Assembly: GCF_029784135.1 (NCBI RefSeq)
Contig: NC_073746.1
Span: 63,214,097-63,278,096, forward strand
Direction: 5' to 3'
Source of the DNA: Toxorhynchites rutilus septentrionalis
Lineage: Eukaryota; Arthropoda; Insecta; Diptera; Culicidae
DNA: 64,000 bases
Made by a program: the position numbers and the translations under genes. A model generated the notes under the pieces. That model was not told the DNA's origin, made no database searches, and worked only from the letters and a program-made list of their open reading frames with translations. Shown one piece after another: positions 23,341-33,539 of this stretch. How positions within the stretch are numbered: the stretch's first letter is position 1; every line of letters starts with the position of its first letter.

Positions 23341-24360
23341 ATGAGAGGGCTAACAGAAGAAAAACGAAAATCCATTGTGACCAGATACTGCTCCGAAACA
23401 GGAATATCAATGAGAAAATTGGCGAAGGCGGAAGGAGTAAGCGTCCATGCGGTCCAAAACGCTATCAAGCGATTTGGTATGTATAATACATTGAAGGATC
23501 TACCCGGTCGCGGCAGAAAACCTGGGCCATCCAAGCCAAACTTGGATAAAAAGATTTGCAGGCAATTTGAAAGAAAAAAGGAATTATCGATACGGGATTG
23601 CGCAAAAAAGTGTGGAACATCAATCGGTATGGTTCAACGTGCCAAAGAACGTAACTCACTGAAGGCATATAGAAAGCAAAAATGTCCCAAACGCAGCCAA
23701 ATTCAGGCAAGTTCCGTGAAAACCCGTGCCCGTAAGCTTTACGATGGGATTTTAAGCAAACGCGAACTGTGCATCGTCATGGATGATGAAACCTACGTCA
23801 AACTGGACTACAAAACTCTTCCTGGGGCACAGTTTTACACTGTAAAGCAAGGAACAGATGTCCCGAACGCGGAGAAGTCAATTTTTTGCGAAAAATTCGG
23901 TAAGAAAGTGCTGGTTTGGCAAGCTGTTTGTCAATGTGGCATGAAATCATCTCCTTTCTTCACTCTCGGGAATATGAATGGTGAAATTTACCGGAAAGAA
24001 TGTCTCCAAAAGCGTGTGTTACCGCTCATCCGAAAGCACACTGGTCCGACACTATTTTGGCCTGATTTGGCATCATGCCACTATGCACGTTTGACCTTGG
24101 ATTGGTATCGCGAGAATAATGTCGATTTTGTGGAAAAGGAGATGAATCCTCCAAATTGTCCGCAAATAAGACCTATTGAAAAATTTTGGGCTTTGATGAA
24201 GGGACGACTGCGGAAGAAGGACAAGGCAGCCGATGACCTTGAGCAGTTCAAAAAGGATTGGATAAATGTGAGCAAACAAGTCGATGAGACGGTTGTCCAG
24301 AACCTAATGAGGGACATCAAGAAGCAGGTGCGATCATTGGCGCGAAAATCAGAATCTTGA
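23341..24360 (+). CDS. DD37E-type transposase, 339 aa
   Basis: This is a full-length transposase that would cut and paste its own element at TA sites. Residues 1-50 and about 75-105 form two helix-turn-helix units with the basic linker G-R-G-R-K-P-G (56-62) between them, the bipartite DNA-binding head of this superfamily. The catalytic acidic residues are D149 (in MDDETYVK), D242 (in W-P-D-L-A-S-C-H-Y-A) and E280 (in R-P-I-E-K-F-W). 37 residues separate D242 and E280, so the class is DD37E. The C-terminus is lysine/arginine-rich. No stop or frameshift is present. The start at 23341 is the first ATG after the terminal region and gives the expected head. The gene lies 125 bp inside the left repeat, with the stop about 100 bp before the right one. 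Confidence 0.92.
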   Translation: MRGLTEEKRKSIVTRYCSETGISMRKLAKAEGVSVHAVQNAIKRFGMYNTLKDLPGRGRKPGPSKPNLDKKICRQFERKKELSIRDCAKKCGTSIGMVQRAKERNSLKAYRKQKCPKRSQIQASSVKTRARKLYDGILSKRELCIVMDDETYVKLDYKTLPGAQFYTVKQGTDVPNAEKSIFCEKFGKKVLVWQAVCQCGMKSSPFFTLGNMNGEIYRKECLQKRVLPLIRKHTGPTLFWPDLASCHYARLTLDWYRENNVDFVEKEMNPPNCPQIRPIEKFWALMKGRLRKKDKAADDLEQFKKDWINVSKQVDETVVQNLMRDIKKQVRSLARKSES

Positions 24361-24461
24361 TTATTTTTTACTGTTACTCCTTTCTTTCATTCATAAGATA
24401 CAATATTTTGATATCAGAACTGAAAAATAAATGCAATATTTGAAATAAAGCTGTGTTTTGA

Positions 24462-24489
24462 GCGTACCCATAATTAACGATACGGTCCT
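24462..24489 (-). repeat. Right terminal inverted repeat of the DD37E element
   Basis: Complement of the left repeat with one difference, followed by TA at 24490-24491. Confidence 0.9.
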
Positions 24490-24491
24490 TA

Positions 24492-24935
24492 GTAAACGAC
24501 TAAGTCATGCCATGCCAAAAATGAAAATTTTTCATAAGAAAATGATCAAACATCATCATCAAAAATTTCTTTGAAGAATTGATCTTGGATCACGTGATCA
24601 ATTAGTTCAAAAATATTGTACACCTTTCTTTGAAAGCTAATACTGACTCTGTCAAATTATTCCGTGATGACAAGAGGGTAGCGAAACTGCTGATTTTTCC
24701 AAGTCTAATTATGCAATCTTAATTTTTGTTTACCATAGAGACTCGCTGTGATTTGGAATCCATTTTACATATTTTACATGACGAATCACATTGAATATCG
24801 TTTACGTGTCCAATATCTAAAGAAACATTGTGGTGCACAACAAATGAAATTTGTAAAGAAAATATGAAAACTATGATAACAGTAAAAATCGGCCACCCTG
24901 TTTATTATGTATTATGTAATCACGTATTTGTGAGA
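24492..24935. other. AT-rich spacer, no gene seen
   Basis: No supportable feature. The first bases (GTAAACGACTAAGTCATG) are the host flank of the DD37E insertion. Confidence 0.3.
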
Positions 24936-24939
24936 CCGA

Positions 24940-25440
24940 TTCAGCGTTGTATATGATATATTTATATGTCAATCTATTGCGAGATGGAAGATAGAGGGTG
25001 GGAATATTCACGGGTTTCAGTTGTGTTAAATTTGATTGTATTAGTAGCTGTTTGACAGATAGAAATTCACATATCAGGCATACCAGTTAGTTACTCGAAT
25101 GATACAAAATTGAATGTGTCAACGAATAACTGAAGATCAAATGAGTATCATTTTTAAATTTTAGATGAGCTTTATGGAAGTTTATCTCTTTTCCAAAATT
25201 GCAGTTACTTTTTTTTCCTAATTTTTTCCATTTCATTCTTCTCAAACTTGAACGCAAGCGGAAAACTTTTCATATCAATATTGGTGATGCGGAGTCAATC
25301 AAATTTATTTTTCAATTGCATTTTGCATGAAAAAAAAATTTACAACTTTTATTCCCAACCTCTATCTGTTAAATGTTTCTTCGATCAAAGGAACAACGAT
25401 TTTGTAATTTGGACTTCATTTATTTACGTTTTTAGTCGAG
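24940..25440 (+). repeat. Dispersed repeat C, copy 1
   Basis: Shares ordered blocks with 44170-44770: TTGATTGTATTAGTAGC, ATACCAGT(T/C)AGTTA, ACAAAATTGAATGTGTCAAC, ATGGAAGTTTATCTCT, GCGGAAAACTTTTC-like and a TCAAAGGAACAA/TCAAAAGAACTA block. It is about 500 bp, AT-rich and noncoding. It may be the body of a non-autonomous transposon. Confidence 0.6.
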
Positions 25441-25444
25441 CCAG

Positions 25445-26440
25445 ACTTACACCCAAGAAAGATTAGTCTTCTGCAGAAATCTTTCATTACTTTGTGACAT
25501 TAGATTCCTGCTACACGCCGCTAAAAGACAAAGCTACCGAAAAATCAGGAAACGTTTATTCGAAATATTGAAATTCTTCGTCGGTTTTAATACTTATGCC
25601 TAAAAAGATTTGAAAACGGAAAACGAGAAAAACAAAACTCAATAGCTGAAGTGTGTTAATTTTAGTCTTATGCATTGACTCTGATTTTTTGCCTTTTAGA
25701 TGAACTCGAATCAAATGAATGTTGCAGTTTGTGTTATTTGTATTTTTACTTGTTTTAATGAAAAATTCCAGCGTTAAAACTAATAAAAACTTCACATTTG
25801 ACGAGAAGTAAAATTGAAATGTAATGAAGTTTAGGACACCTCAATAACACTGAAATTTCCGTTACCACTTTATTTTTTTTCCATCTCGAGTCTTTTGATA
25901 CACTGAGAGAAAAATAGTACATATAACGAGTTTTTTGGTAAATGCTACCATTTTGTACCGTACTAATAAACATATAGAGGAGATGTGTCTAAAACGCGCC
26001 TGCCGAGCAATTTGACCCGCCTGATTTTCTCGTAAACTAGCAAGAAATGAAATGCAATGGATATAGGCAATCGTGCTAGTCAATGATAGAATCCTGCCAT
26101 GCAAGTTTTACACTTGTAACATGCTTTAAAAAAATAAGAAAAATCATTTTCTTTGGAAGCTATTTTCGGTGTGATTTTCTACATCATTTCTATAAGGTTT
26201 TTGTTGCTTGAAACCGATTCAGAGGCGATAACTGTAGGTCATATTTATTGAGTCGAGCTCCCAGTGAATATCTCAGATAAAGAAAATGATAATAAAGGAT
26301 TCATTTCCTTCTCAATTATATTCCTTCTCAATAATATTTTCCGCTTCAGCTTACCATCGGGCAGTATGGCATACCCTCGATCGGGGCAATTTGCTCGCTT
26401 TCGGCCGTAGACATTCTCACGAGAGAAATAGCTTGTATCT
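25445..26440. other. AT-rich stretch, no gene seen
   Basis: At about 25900 ACACTGAGAGAAAAATAGTAC resembles a MITE end, and a related TTTTTCTAAGTGTAC lies near 27781. They are too far apart to be called one element. Overlapping chance frames only. Confidence 0.3.
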
Positions 26441-26656
26441 GTACCCAGATGATTTTTTCAAATATCTCTGAATGGCACGAACAAATGTCTTCAAATGTAA
26501 TCATAATGAACAAAAATGAGCAAACCATCACGATATTTCTAAATCATGTTCGATAAATCACACAAACAATTGTTTTCACATACTTTGAAATGACCTCAGA
26601 TGTTTTCACAAAATTAAATGTCTTCAAAACGAAAACATGTCTTCACATCTGGCATC
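26441..26656. mobile_element. GATGCCA-family MITE, copy 2
   Basis: The left end has CCCAGATGATTTTTTCA and the right end has TGTCTTCACATCTGGCATC, whose complement starts GATGCCAGATG. Internal ATGTCTTCA motifs match copy 1 at 9447-9787. Noncoding. Confidence 0.5.
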
Positions 26657-26875
26657 TATATTATGTGCTCAGAGAATGCAGGAAAACAAGAGCACGGACT
26701 GGAGAATTAATGCACGAATACTGGGAGAACACGCTCACCAGAGGAACGGTTTCTTCTCTTCGCTGGTGGGCATGAGGGAATAGATTGATGCAATCTCTCA
26801 TTCAGCTGTTTCTCTGAGCTTTATAGTCTATGAGAGAAACAACTCATGGGCATATTATATAATACTTCTGCTGGG

Positions 26876-27024
26876 CCATTGAACACCCGTAGAGACGAAT
26901 GAACTCTCAGAGTTTAAAGTCTCTCTAATTCAATACCTTCCTTCCATTGAACACCAGAGACGAATGAACTCTCAGAGTTTAAAGTCTCTCTAATTCAATA
27001 CTTTCCTTCCTTCCATTGAACACC
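26876..27024 (+). repeat. Tandem duplication, 68-69 bp units
   Basis: Two nearly identical units (26876-26943 and 26944-27012), each starting CCATTGAACACC and containing AGACGAATGAACTCTCAGAG, followed by a third partial start at 27013-27024. Near identity suggests a recent slippage or unequal-exchange event. Confidence 0.85.
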
Positions 27025-27029
27025 ATATG

Positions 27030-27361
27030 ATTGGAAATTTTGAATTTGGGCGCCTTACAAAATAAAATTCGTAGCACTTTTGTTATTCAGTATCTAAACA
27101 GTATAACACAGTACAGAACGATTACAGATGACTGAGGGTTCACTAATCTACGTACTGACGTAGTTGTTACCTTAAATTTTAAGAGCACGGTCAAGCTAAA
27201 TCCATTCTCGCTTAGGGGGTATTACACACTTCTCCTATATGTCAAGCAGAACCATGATTTGTAAGCCCAATATTGGCAACATTTTCCCACCCGAAAATGC
27301 ACGTATTACAATTATACCCTTATTATATCTTCGTATTGACTTATGGCAACAATAAAAATGG
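27030..27361. other. AT-rich spacer, no gene seen
   Basis: No supportable feature. Confidence 0.3.
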
Positions 27362-27365
27362 TTAA

Positions 27366-27599
27366 CACGTTGAGTGCCACGGTTTTATAGCGACTATATG
27401 GAAATTTTTAATCGTGTTAGGGCCAACGTTTCTTATCGTAGTGGAAGGTGTTTTTGCTCGAAAGGGAAAGCTTATTAGCTCACATGCTTATATTAGTCAC
27501 CTTTATTATCATATGTAATACCGTCAGTCACCAGTGACTGACGCAGCCTGAGCGAAAAATCGGTGTCAGTCACCGGTGACTGACATGGTAGTCAACGTG
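27366..27599. mobile_element. piggyBac-like MITE with internal palindromes
   Basis: The left end CACGTTGAGTGCCA and the complement of the right end, CACGTTGACTACCA, match at 11 of 14 positions. They are flanked by TTAA (27362-27365) and TTTA (27600-27603), consistent with a TTAA target duplication with one later mutation. The right half holds the near-palindrome at 27523-27542 and a perfect 22-bp palindrome at 27564-27585 built on GTCAGTCACCGGTGACTGAC. 234 bp, noncoding. Confidence 0.6.
27564..27585. repeat. Perfect 22-bp palindrome
   Basis: The core GTCAGTCACCGGTGACTGAC is identical to its own complement, plus one matching base on each side. It is subterminal in the piggyBac-like MITE. A diverged sister lies 41 bp to the left. 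Confidence 0.85.
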
Positions 27600-27826
27600 T
27601 TTATACACACTTTTCTTAGCAGTTTTCAGATCTGGCAACATTCAAGTTTACTAATGTTATGGAGTAAAATATACTATCCTCTGGTAGGGATGCGGGTTTG
27701 TTGACAATATGTACAAAAATTTTGTACATTCTACTAATGTTTGCATCACCAAATGTATTTGGTAGTTTTCGACCGAGGATTTTTCTAAGTGTACCCTAAC
27801 ATCAAAATAAGAGGCAAAAGAGCAAC

Positions 27827-27991
27827 GTAAATAGAATACCAGGTATATTACATCGCCATATTGCTCTCCAATACAGAAAAGTTAATTTTAATAACTCTGT
27901 CAACTGTCATCATAGATGGTTTTGAAACTATTTTTTTCTTTGCGTACCACATGAAAAACCCGATGAGTAATATATTAGGTATTCTATTTAC
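27827..27991. mobile_element. 165-bp MITE
   Basis: GTAAATAGAATACC at 27827 is matched by its complement ending at 27991, with further pairing further in (TATATTAC...). Noncoding. It sits just upstream of a Tc1-like relic and could be that element's terminal region. Confidence 0.45.
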
Positions 27992-28033
27992 TCGGGTGAA
28001 TGAGTTGATTTTTTAGTGAAGATTAAAGTCAAA

Positions 28034-28440
28034 ATGTCGAAAACGAAAGAAACATCAGTTGATTTGTAGTATTTCGATGATATAATGATGATATACGAGT
28101 CGGAAAAGTTAGAACGAAATAGCACGAATGGTCAACAGAAGCCGAGTCAGAAAACTACGAAAGAAGAAGAATTTCTTCAAAATGACTTCAAATAACGAGC
28201 CGAATAAAAAAAGTCTTTAAGTAAACGTCAAACTTGGTGGAGGAACCGTGATGGTTTGGAGTTGTACGTCTGCAGCTGGTATAGAAATCTTGTATTTTAT
28301 TGATGGAATCATAGATCAATACGTTCAATTGGATGTTCAGAAGAACAATGTGAAAGCCAGCGCCAAGAAATTGGGTATATCCAGAACTTCAATTTCTATC
28401 AGCCGAAAGATTTGAAGCCTGGGATCAACAGAATTATCCA
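28034..28440 (+). pseudogene. Tc1/mariner-type transposase relic
   Basis: An ATG at 28034 starts M-S-K-T-K-E-T-S, resembling Tc1 N-termini, but stops follow at once. From about 28227 a frame reads V-K-L-G-G-G-T-V-M-V-W-S-C-T-S-A-A-G, then F-I-D-G-I-I-D and L-D-V-Q-K-N-N-V-K-A-S-A-K-K-L-G-I. This is the block between the first and second catalytic aspartates of Tc1 transposases (GGGSVMVWG...FIDGIM). Both acidic blocks are lost. Dead fragment. Confidence 0.65.
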
Positions 28441-28449
28441 AAGGTTCGC

Positions 28450-28860
28450 TCAATTTTCTGAAACACATGGCTTCTACAAAAAAAAATCTGCAGTGTAATG
28501 AATTCCAAGGGAAATAATTTTGATTTGTACTTCTCTGATGCTACAGTCTTAGAAACTATTGACAGCCTCGGGTACAGATAATGATACATCGCATCCAATC
28601 ACGAATCAAGCCAACAATTTCGAAGGAACACTCACAGATACTGCATTACGTGAAACAGAATAATGCTAAGCTAGAGTTATCTAGTAACTGAGCATTCAGA
28701 ACTTGTCGAAATCTTGAAAACGAATAAGCAGAGCGAACCGAACCAACATTATGTAAACAACAATCATCGTGTACGGTGACAACCGCTTATTCTCCGATTC
28801 AGAATCCCTGACTCACGTCTTTCAAAAAATAACAGAACTATCAAAAAGCGCTAAATCCGA
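28450..28860. other. AT-rich spacer, no gene seen
   Basis: Possibly the decayed 3' part of the Tc1-like relic. Nothing could be named. Confidence 0.3.
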
Positions 28861-31210
28861 ACGTCACCATATCATCAAGCTGCCGCTGCTGCTGCTGCCA
28901 TCGTGAACAGTTCAGAACGTGGAGCTTTAGCCGCCTTAGTCCCTACCACAAAATGATATGTCCTTATAAAAACCGCCCCAACTCCATCTCCCCCTATCTC
29001 TATAACTCGCAATCCCAGCATCACTTGTCTTAAACCGTTTGGGAAGTCACTGAATATTCCCCAAGTGATGACGACGACGACGGTGTCGGTGGTGGTTTAC
29101 AGCAGCATCACCACCGCAAAAGGACGACGCAAGAAAAATCTCAAACAATAACAATTGACTGTGCCGCCGCGGTAAATCGTAACCGCCGCGCGCGTTAAGG
29201 TATGTGCCAAAATAACCCCCTCGTGGTCTGGAGCCTGAACCAACCGTCGGTTCGTTCGTTCATTCGCCGGTCGGTCGGTCGGTGAGAGGGAGCTACTTAA
29301 ACACACGTGGTTTATTTTATTATCCTCTTCTCCAGGTCCAGACCGGTCCCAGGCTCTCGTCTCTCTCTATCTCCCGTGTGTGTCTCTATGTTCTGCCAAT
29401 GCGTTTCTCTTGCCTTCTGCTCGGATGCATAGGATAGAGGGGGTGGAGGAAATTTGGAATGCTGTGGACGCATATTTTCACAGCCGTCGTAGCGGGAAAA
29501 AGGCATGTTTGGAACACATCGACACAGTCGACGCGAGAGCAGATTCGAATCCACCGTCGTTGTAGCACGCGCCGCGGAAAACCAAAACAAGGAACCGTGG
29601 AAATGCGCGGATCGCGAGAGAGAGAGAGAGAGAGCGAGCGAGCGGGAAGGAGAGACTCCGTGTGAGTGTGATGCGATGACAAGAGAAACGAGCAAAGGTG
29701 GAGGGAATAAAAATTGAGCGCTGATTCACCACTCAATTTCGGTTTGGGGGGAAACGGCTGGCTGGCTGGCTTGATGGTTGGCTGGTAATGTGTGTGCTTA
29801 CGAAGAGGTTTTGTGAGGCATAAGTGAGCCTCCGCTGCCTTCTACCGAATGCAGCGGCACCAGCCCTCGAGGGTTCGGAAGGGGGCTGGTCGGACGGTGT
29901 TGGGAAGAGCAAAAAAAAAAAAGAAACCCGAGTGGTGGTTTATGACGATTCCACCCCCTGGCCGTCACAGAAATCTCACGATCGAAGTTGATGTGGAGTT
30001 GGAGCTTAATGCGCGACGAGATGTGCTTTTATTTATGTTTGTTTATGAGGAAGCAACTGACGATGATGGCGATAACGGGGATGTTTTGGGGGTATGTGGG
30101 AAGGATAAATTTATTCCGGTGGATTTGCGGTCACGAGTGAACATGAGGGGATTACCATCACCACCAGCAGCGGCAGCAGCATCCGTACCGGAGGCTGCGG
30201 TCAACCATTTTACGGGCAATGAAAATCTTTCACTTCATAAAGGAGTCACGGGAATGTTTACGCGCGGAACGTGAGCAGCGAGATTCATCCCCGTTGATGG
30301 TGTGAATATCTGCGGGCCGCCGCGGCCCGGATGGAGGCACTAAATTAGTCCTATTAAAACGTGAATGCGAACGGGTTGTGAGTGAGGAATGAATTGCGTG
30401 ATTATTGATTCCGAGTGTTTCGAGTTGCAGCCCGTAAAATACTTGCGCAACATGTCCACACTAATTCCGTAGCTCAACGAAACAAAAACAACGTAAAAGA
30501 ATTGTATTTTCCGCATTGTACGTGAGTTATATTCTTGTTGGTGGCCTCGGCGCTCGTGCCACACCACTCCGTTTGGAGGGAATGGAAAACTCGTAGCATC
30601 ATCTGACCAAGCACTCGACTCCTACACACAAGTTGCGGCAACAGCAGCGGCAGCCAGTTGTTGTTATGTAATAAAAATGAAATAAAATAAAATATAATGT
30701 GCAGAAGAATGTACTTGCTAAAGAGTCTGCGAACGACTACTACTACTCTCCCTCACCCACCCACTTTGCCGGTTCCGCTGAAGAGTGGCTTGTGGCGCGA
30801 GGAAAAACACTTATTCGCTCCGTTGATAAGGGGCAGTGGGAGGAGGAGAAGGAGGAGACAGGGACACAGACAGCGGCGGCAAAGAAGGAAAAGTTCTCAC
30901 TGCCGGAAAATGCTGCAAAACACAGGGTCGTGGAGAAATTTATGTCTTCTAGGCTGGTTCCGACTTTCCTTATTATTTTTGTGTTCTCTCATTGTGACCC
31001 GGTTCGACGAGTACTTGATGATCATCACGCCGCGTGTTTTCAGTGTTCTTTGAACGACGATGGAGGCGACCGAGGGGATATAAAACATCCAACTGCAACA
31101 AGGTGTGGAGTTTATGACATTTCGTCCTGGGCGAAAAGGATTGAAGGGGTCTTTTTTATGATGGTACTGGTGGTGCTTAGGAACAATCAGGTTTGTTCGT
31201 AAAGTTAATG
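28860..31210. other. Island 5: GC-richer, repeat-poor DNA with microsatellites
   Basis: About 2.35 kb. It has short simple repeats: GTCGGTCGGTCGG near 29270, a GAGAGA run at 29614-29632, GGCTGGCTGGCTGG near 29757, and CTG/CAG runs. Frames of 100-167 codons exist on both strands but overlap and are compositionally simple, so I do not call genes. TTTATGAC octamers occur at 29939 and 31111. The GA run could be a GAGA-factor site. Candidate regulatory DNA. Confidence 0.4.
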
Positions 31211-31417
31211 CGGATTTTTCAGCACATGCCCTCGCTGTTGTATGCATTAATTGTAAGCGAATCAGTACATACTTTTATTGCCCATTATCATTATTGGCAA
31301 AATAGAAAGAAAACAAAAAGAGTAGAGAACGATCAGCGAGAAAATTATTGCATTCATTATGTTTTTTTTTGTGACATACAGTTGTTGAATCTACTTTTCT
31401 ATCAACGATATTTTATA

Positions 31418-31812
31418 CAGTAATCATTCGATAATTGAACCTGGTTTAACTGGACTGCTTTTTAACTGGGCGAACGTTAATTGGTCTTTAGACCAGTTAA
31501 AAAGCAAAATTTCGTAAACAATTGACGACATTTTCAATTTGAAGATTCGCTGTGAGGGGCACTCGAATGTAATTTCATTTTTTGTTATGAAAAATCACAT
31601 TATTTTTGCAAATATATATCATACCTGTTGTTGCACCCAATGCAAAGCTTCCAGTGGAAACCTTTTGTTTATCCAATTTCACGATCAACGCGAATCAAAC
31701 AATTCATTGAAGTTTCCCTCGATTTTATTTGACGTTTTACATGCCGGTCCAGTTATAAAGTAAATGTCGATAACTGGTCTTGCTTTCTCGCCCAGTTATC
31801 GAATGATTATTG
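31418..31812. mobile_element. pogo-like MITE, 395 bp, TA target site
   Basis: CAGTAATCATTCGATAA at 31418 is matched by the complement of TTATCGAATGATTATTG ending at 31812. TA lies directly outside both ends (31416-31417 and 31813-31814). The CAGT start and TA duplication fit pogo-type elements. Multiple TTAACTGG/CCAGTTA motifs sit near both ends in both orientations and could be binding sites for a transposase encoded elsewhere. Noncoding. Confidence 0.65.
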
Positions 31813-31819
31813 TATTTCA

Positions 31820-33310
31820 AGATGTCTCAACAAAAACAGTAGGCTTTGTTGCTTCTAAACGAACAATTCTTTTGCTATAAAGTCGGGTCATTTGGTTTGT
31901 GTGTAAACATAATCATCCTTATGGTTCTAGAATTTTCATTCTGCACATATGGCAACCTTGCCTTGACGCAAAATAATTCATTAGATTTTGTGAAGAAATA
32001 CAAACATGCTTAGAACCTTTGACGAATTAGGTTTCGGAACAAAGAAAAACAGAAAGATATTATTTGTTCCAAAATTTGTAAACATTTTGTACTAAATCAA
32101 CCAAATGTAACTATGCCATAATCATACGATATGGGCGAGGAAAAATAAACTTCAGAAACCTTACATCATTTGTAAATTATATCGCGAGGTTCAGCATTCC
32201 TGTTATGAGAGTTTCTAGGTTTCGCCTCAGCGTAGAACACGTAGTCTTGACCTTTGCTCAATAATTTGTTTATAAACTTCCTAATCTTTCCACCAATAAT
32301 GCTTTCCGATCGAATCTTGCTCAAACCGAGTCGATCGAATTGCAGAACGCAAAATTTCGTTCCATTCGTATACTTTTGTTTCGATCGTATTCTAGAATAA
32401 GATAGAACAAGGGTATAATCCCTATATTCTATATTCTTCTTTTACGAAATAGCCGGTTCTACGCAGATGTTCGTCCTGTTCTAGAAATTTTAATCATGTT
32501 TTTATTTTCTTACAAACGAGACCCAATAGAGGCTGAGATGGAGACCACAATGTTTGCATCCAGAGTTGAAATTATTTGGGAATTTTGACATAGTCCCAAA
32601 GAAAGAATTTGTGCTAAATCGCAAGATGTGGGCGGCCAATTGATGTCTTCGGATCAGAGTAGCGTTTGATGGCAGTTTTTCTGAGTTTAAAGATGACAGC
32701 CCAGCGTGGCTTTGCACAGTGGCGATATCTTAACCGATTAGGTTTTACCAAGGTGCGATCATTGTTAGTTGAAAAAAAACAACCCTGAGTGTGTCGGTTG
32801 TCAAATAAAAATTTTGAACTCTACACCTCTTGATTGAACATCTTGTTTATTAGATGTTGATCCAGTAAATACGAGTTTTAAGTTGTGCGTGCTAGTTACA
32901 CAATCATACTATATTGGTTAGTTATTCTGTCCTTTACAAGAGAAAAGTTGTGAGAGAATAAGCTCTTAATTGTAACGTGTTCTGAAAATGTGGTTCGAAA
33001 AAAAAATTTTGTTTGTCCAAAAAGTACCGGGAACTAATTATTTATATGGTAAAAATTCTCAACTCTGTCGCTAAGATGGCATAACAGCTCTACTAACGGA
33101 TGTAGAGATTGAGTGCGATCTGTCATTTTGTTTGATCAGTTCAGATTTAAAATAATCGAGTATAAAATTTGTCGCAAGATTAGGTTCTTCTTCAATACCT
33201 AAATTTCCTGCATATATAGTGGAACAGTACATTGAATAATGGTTAAATTGTGATGGAAAATTTGACTTGCTTGGTCGATCATCTTTAACTGACGTATATT
33301 AAATGGTGGA
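31820..33310. other. AT-rich stretch, no gene seen
   Basis: No supportable gene or inverted-repeat pair. Overlapping short frames only. Confidence 0.3.
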
Positions 33311-33314
33311 AATT

Positions 33315-33530
33315 GTGACAGTAAATCGTCGTCTAAGTTTGAGAGCGATAGCCGTTGAACTTTTTGTCTATGACAATCAATTCGCACAATTATCTAGAAT
33401 TGCTTGCGCATGGAACTTGTTACCGATCGACTAGTTTTGGAAGACTTAAATTTTTTTCTAGAATTAAACCAAGTAAAGATCTTTGAAGACATTCTGAAAT
33501 GAGTCAATATCGATTCAGAAAATGCAATAT
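33315..33530 (+). pseudogene. Possible mariner transposase fragment
   Basis: A patchy translation includes L-R-A-I-A-V-E-L-F-V-Y-D-N, then L-V-L-E-D-L-N-F-F and V-K-I-F-E-D-I-L. These echo the mariner helix-turn-helix and the K-D-L-N-F-x-Q-K region ahead of the first catalytic block. The key acidic blocks are absent and stops interrupt. The assignment is weak. Confidence 0.35.
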
Positions 33531-33539
33531 TGCTACTGG

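Larger units (their letters stand above)
23188..24489 (+). mobile_element. Complete Tc1/mariner-superfamily transposon of the DD37E class
   Basis: A 1302-bp element bounded by 28-bp terminal inverted repeats (23188-23215 and 24462-24489) that begin AGGACCGTATCGTTA and differ at a single position. It is flanked by TA on both sides. It holds one uninterrupted transposase gene and two AATAAA signals downstream of the stop (24426 and 24444). Size, TA duplication and catalytic spacing match the DD37E elements known from mosquitoes. The intact frame and near-identical ends indicate recent insertion, so the copy may be active or recently active. Confidence 0.92.

Noticed and set aside
29312..29736. 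Several 80-127 codon frames in island 5
   Set aside because: They arise from GA/CT microsatellites, overlap on both strands and have Arg/Ser or Leu/Ser low-complexity composition.
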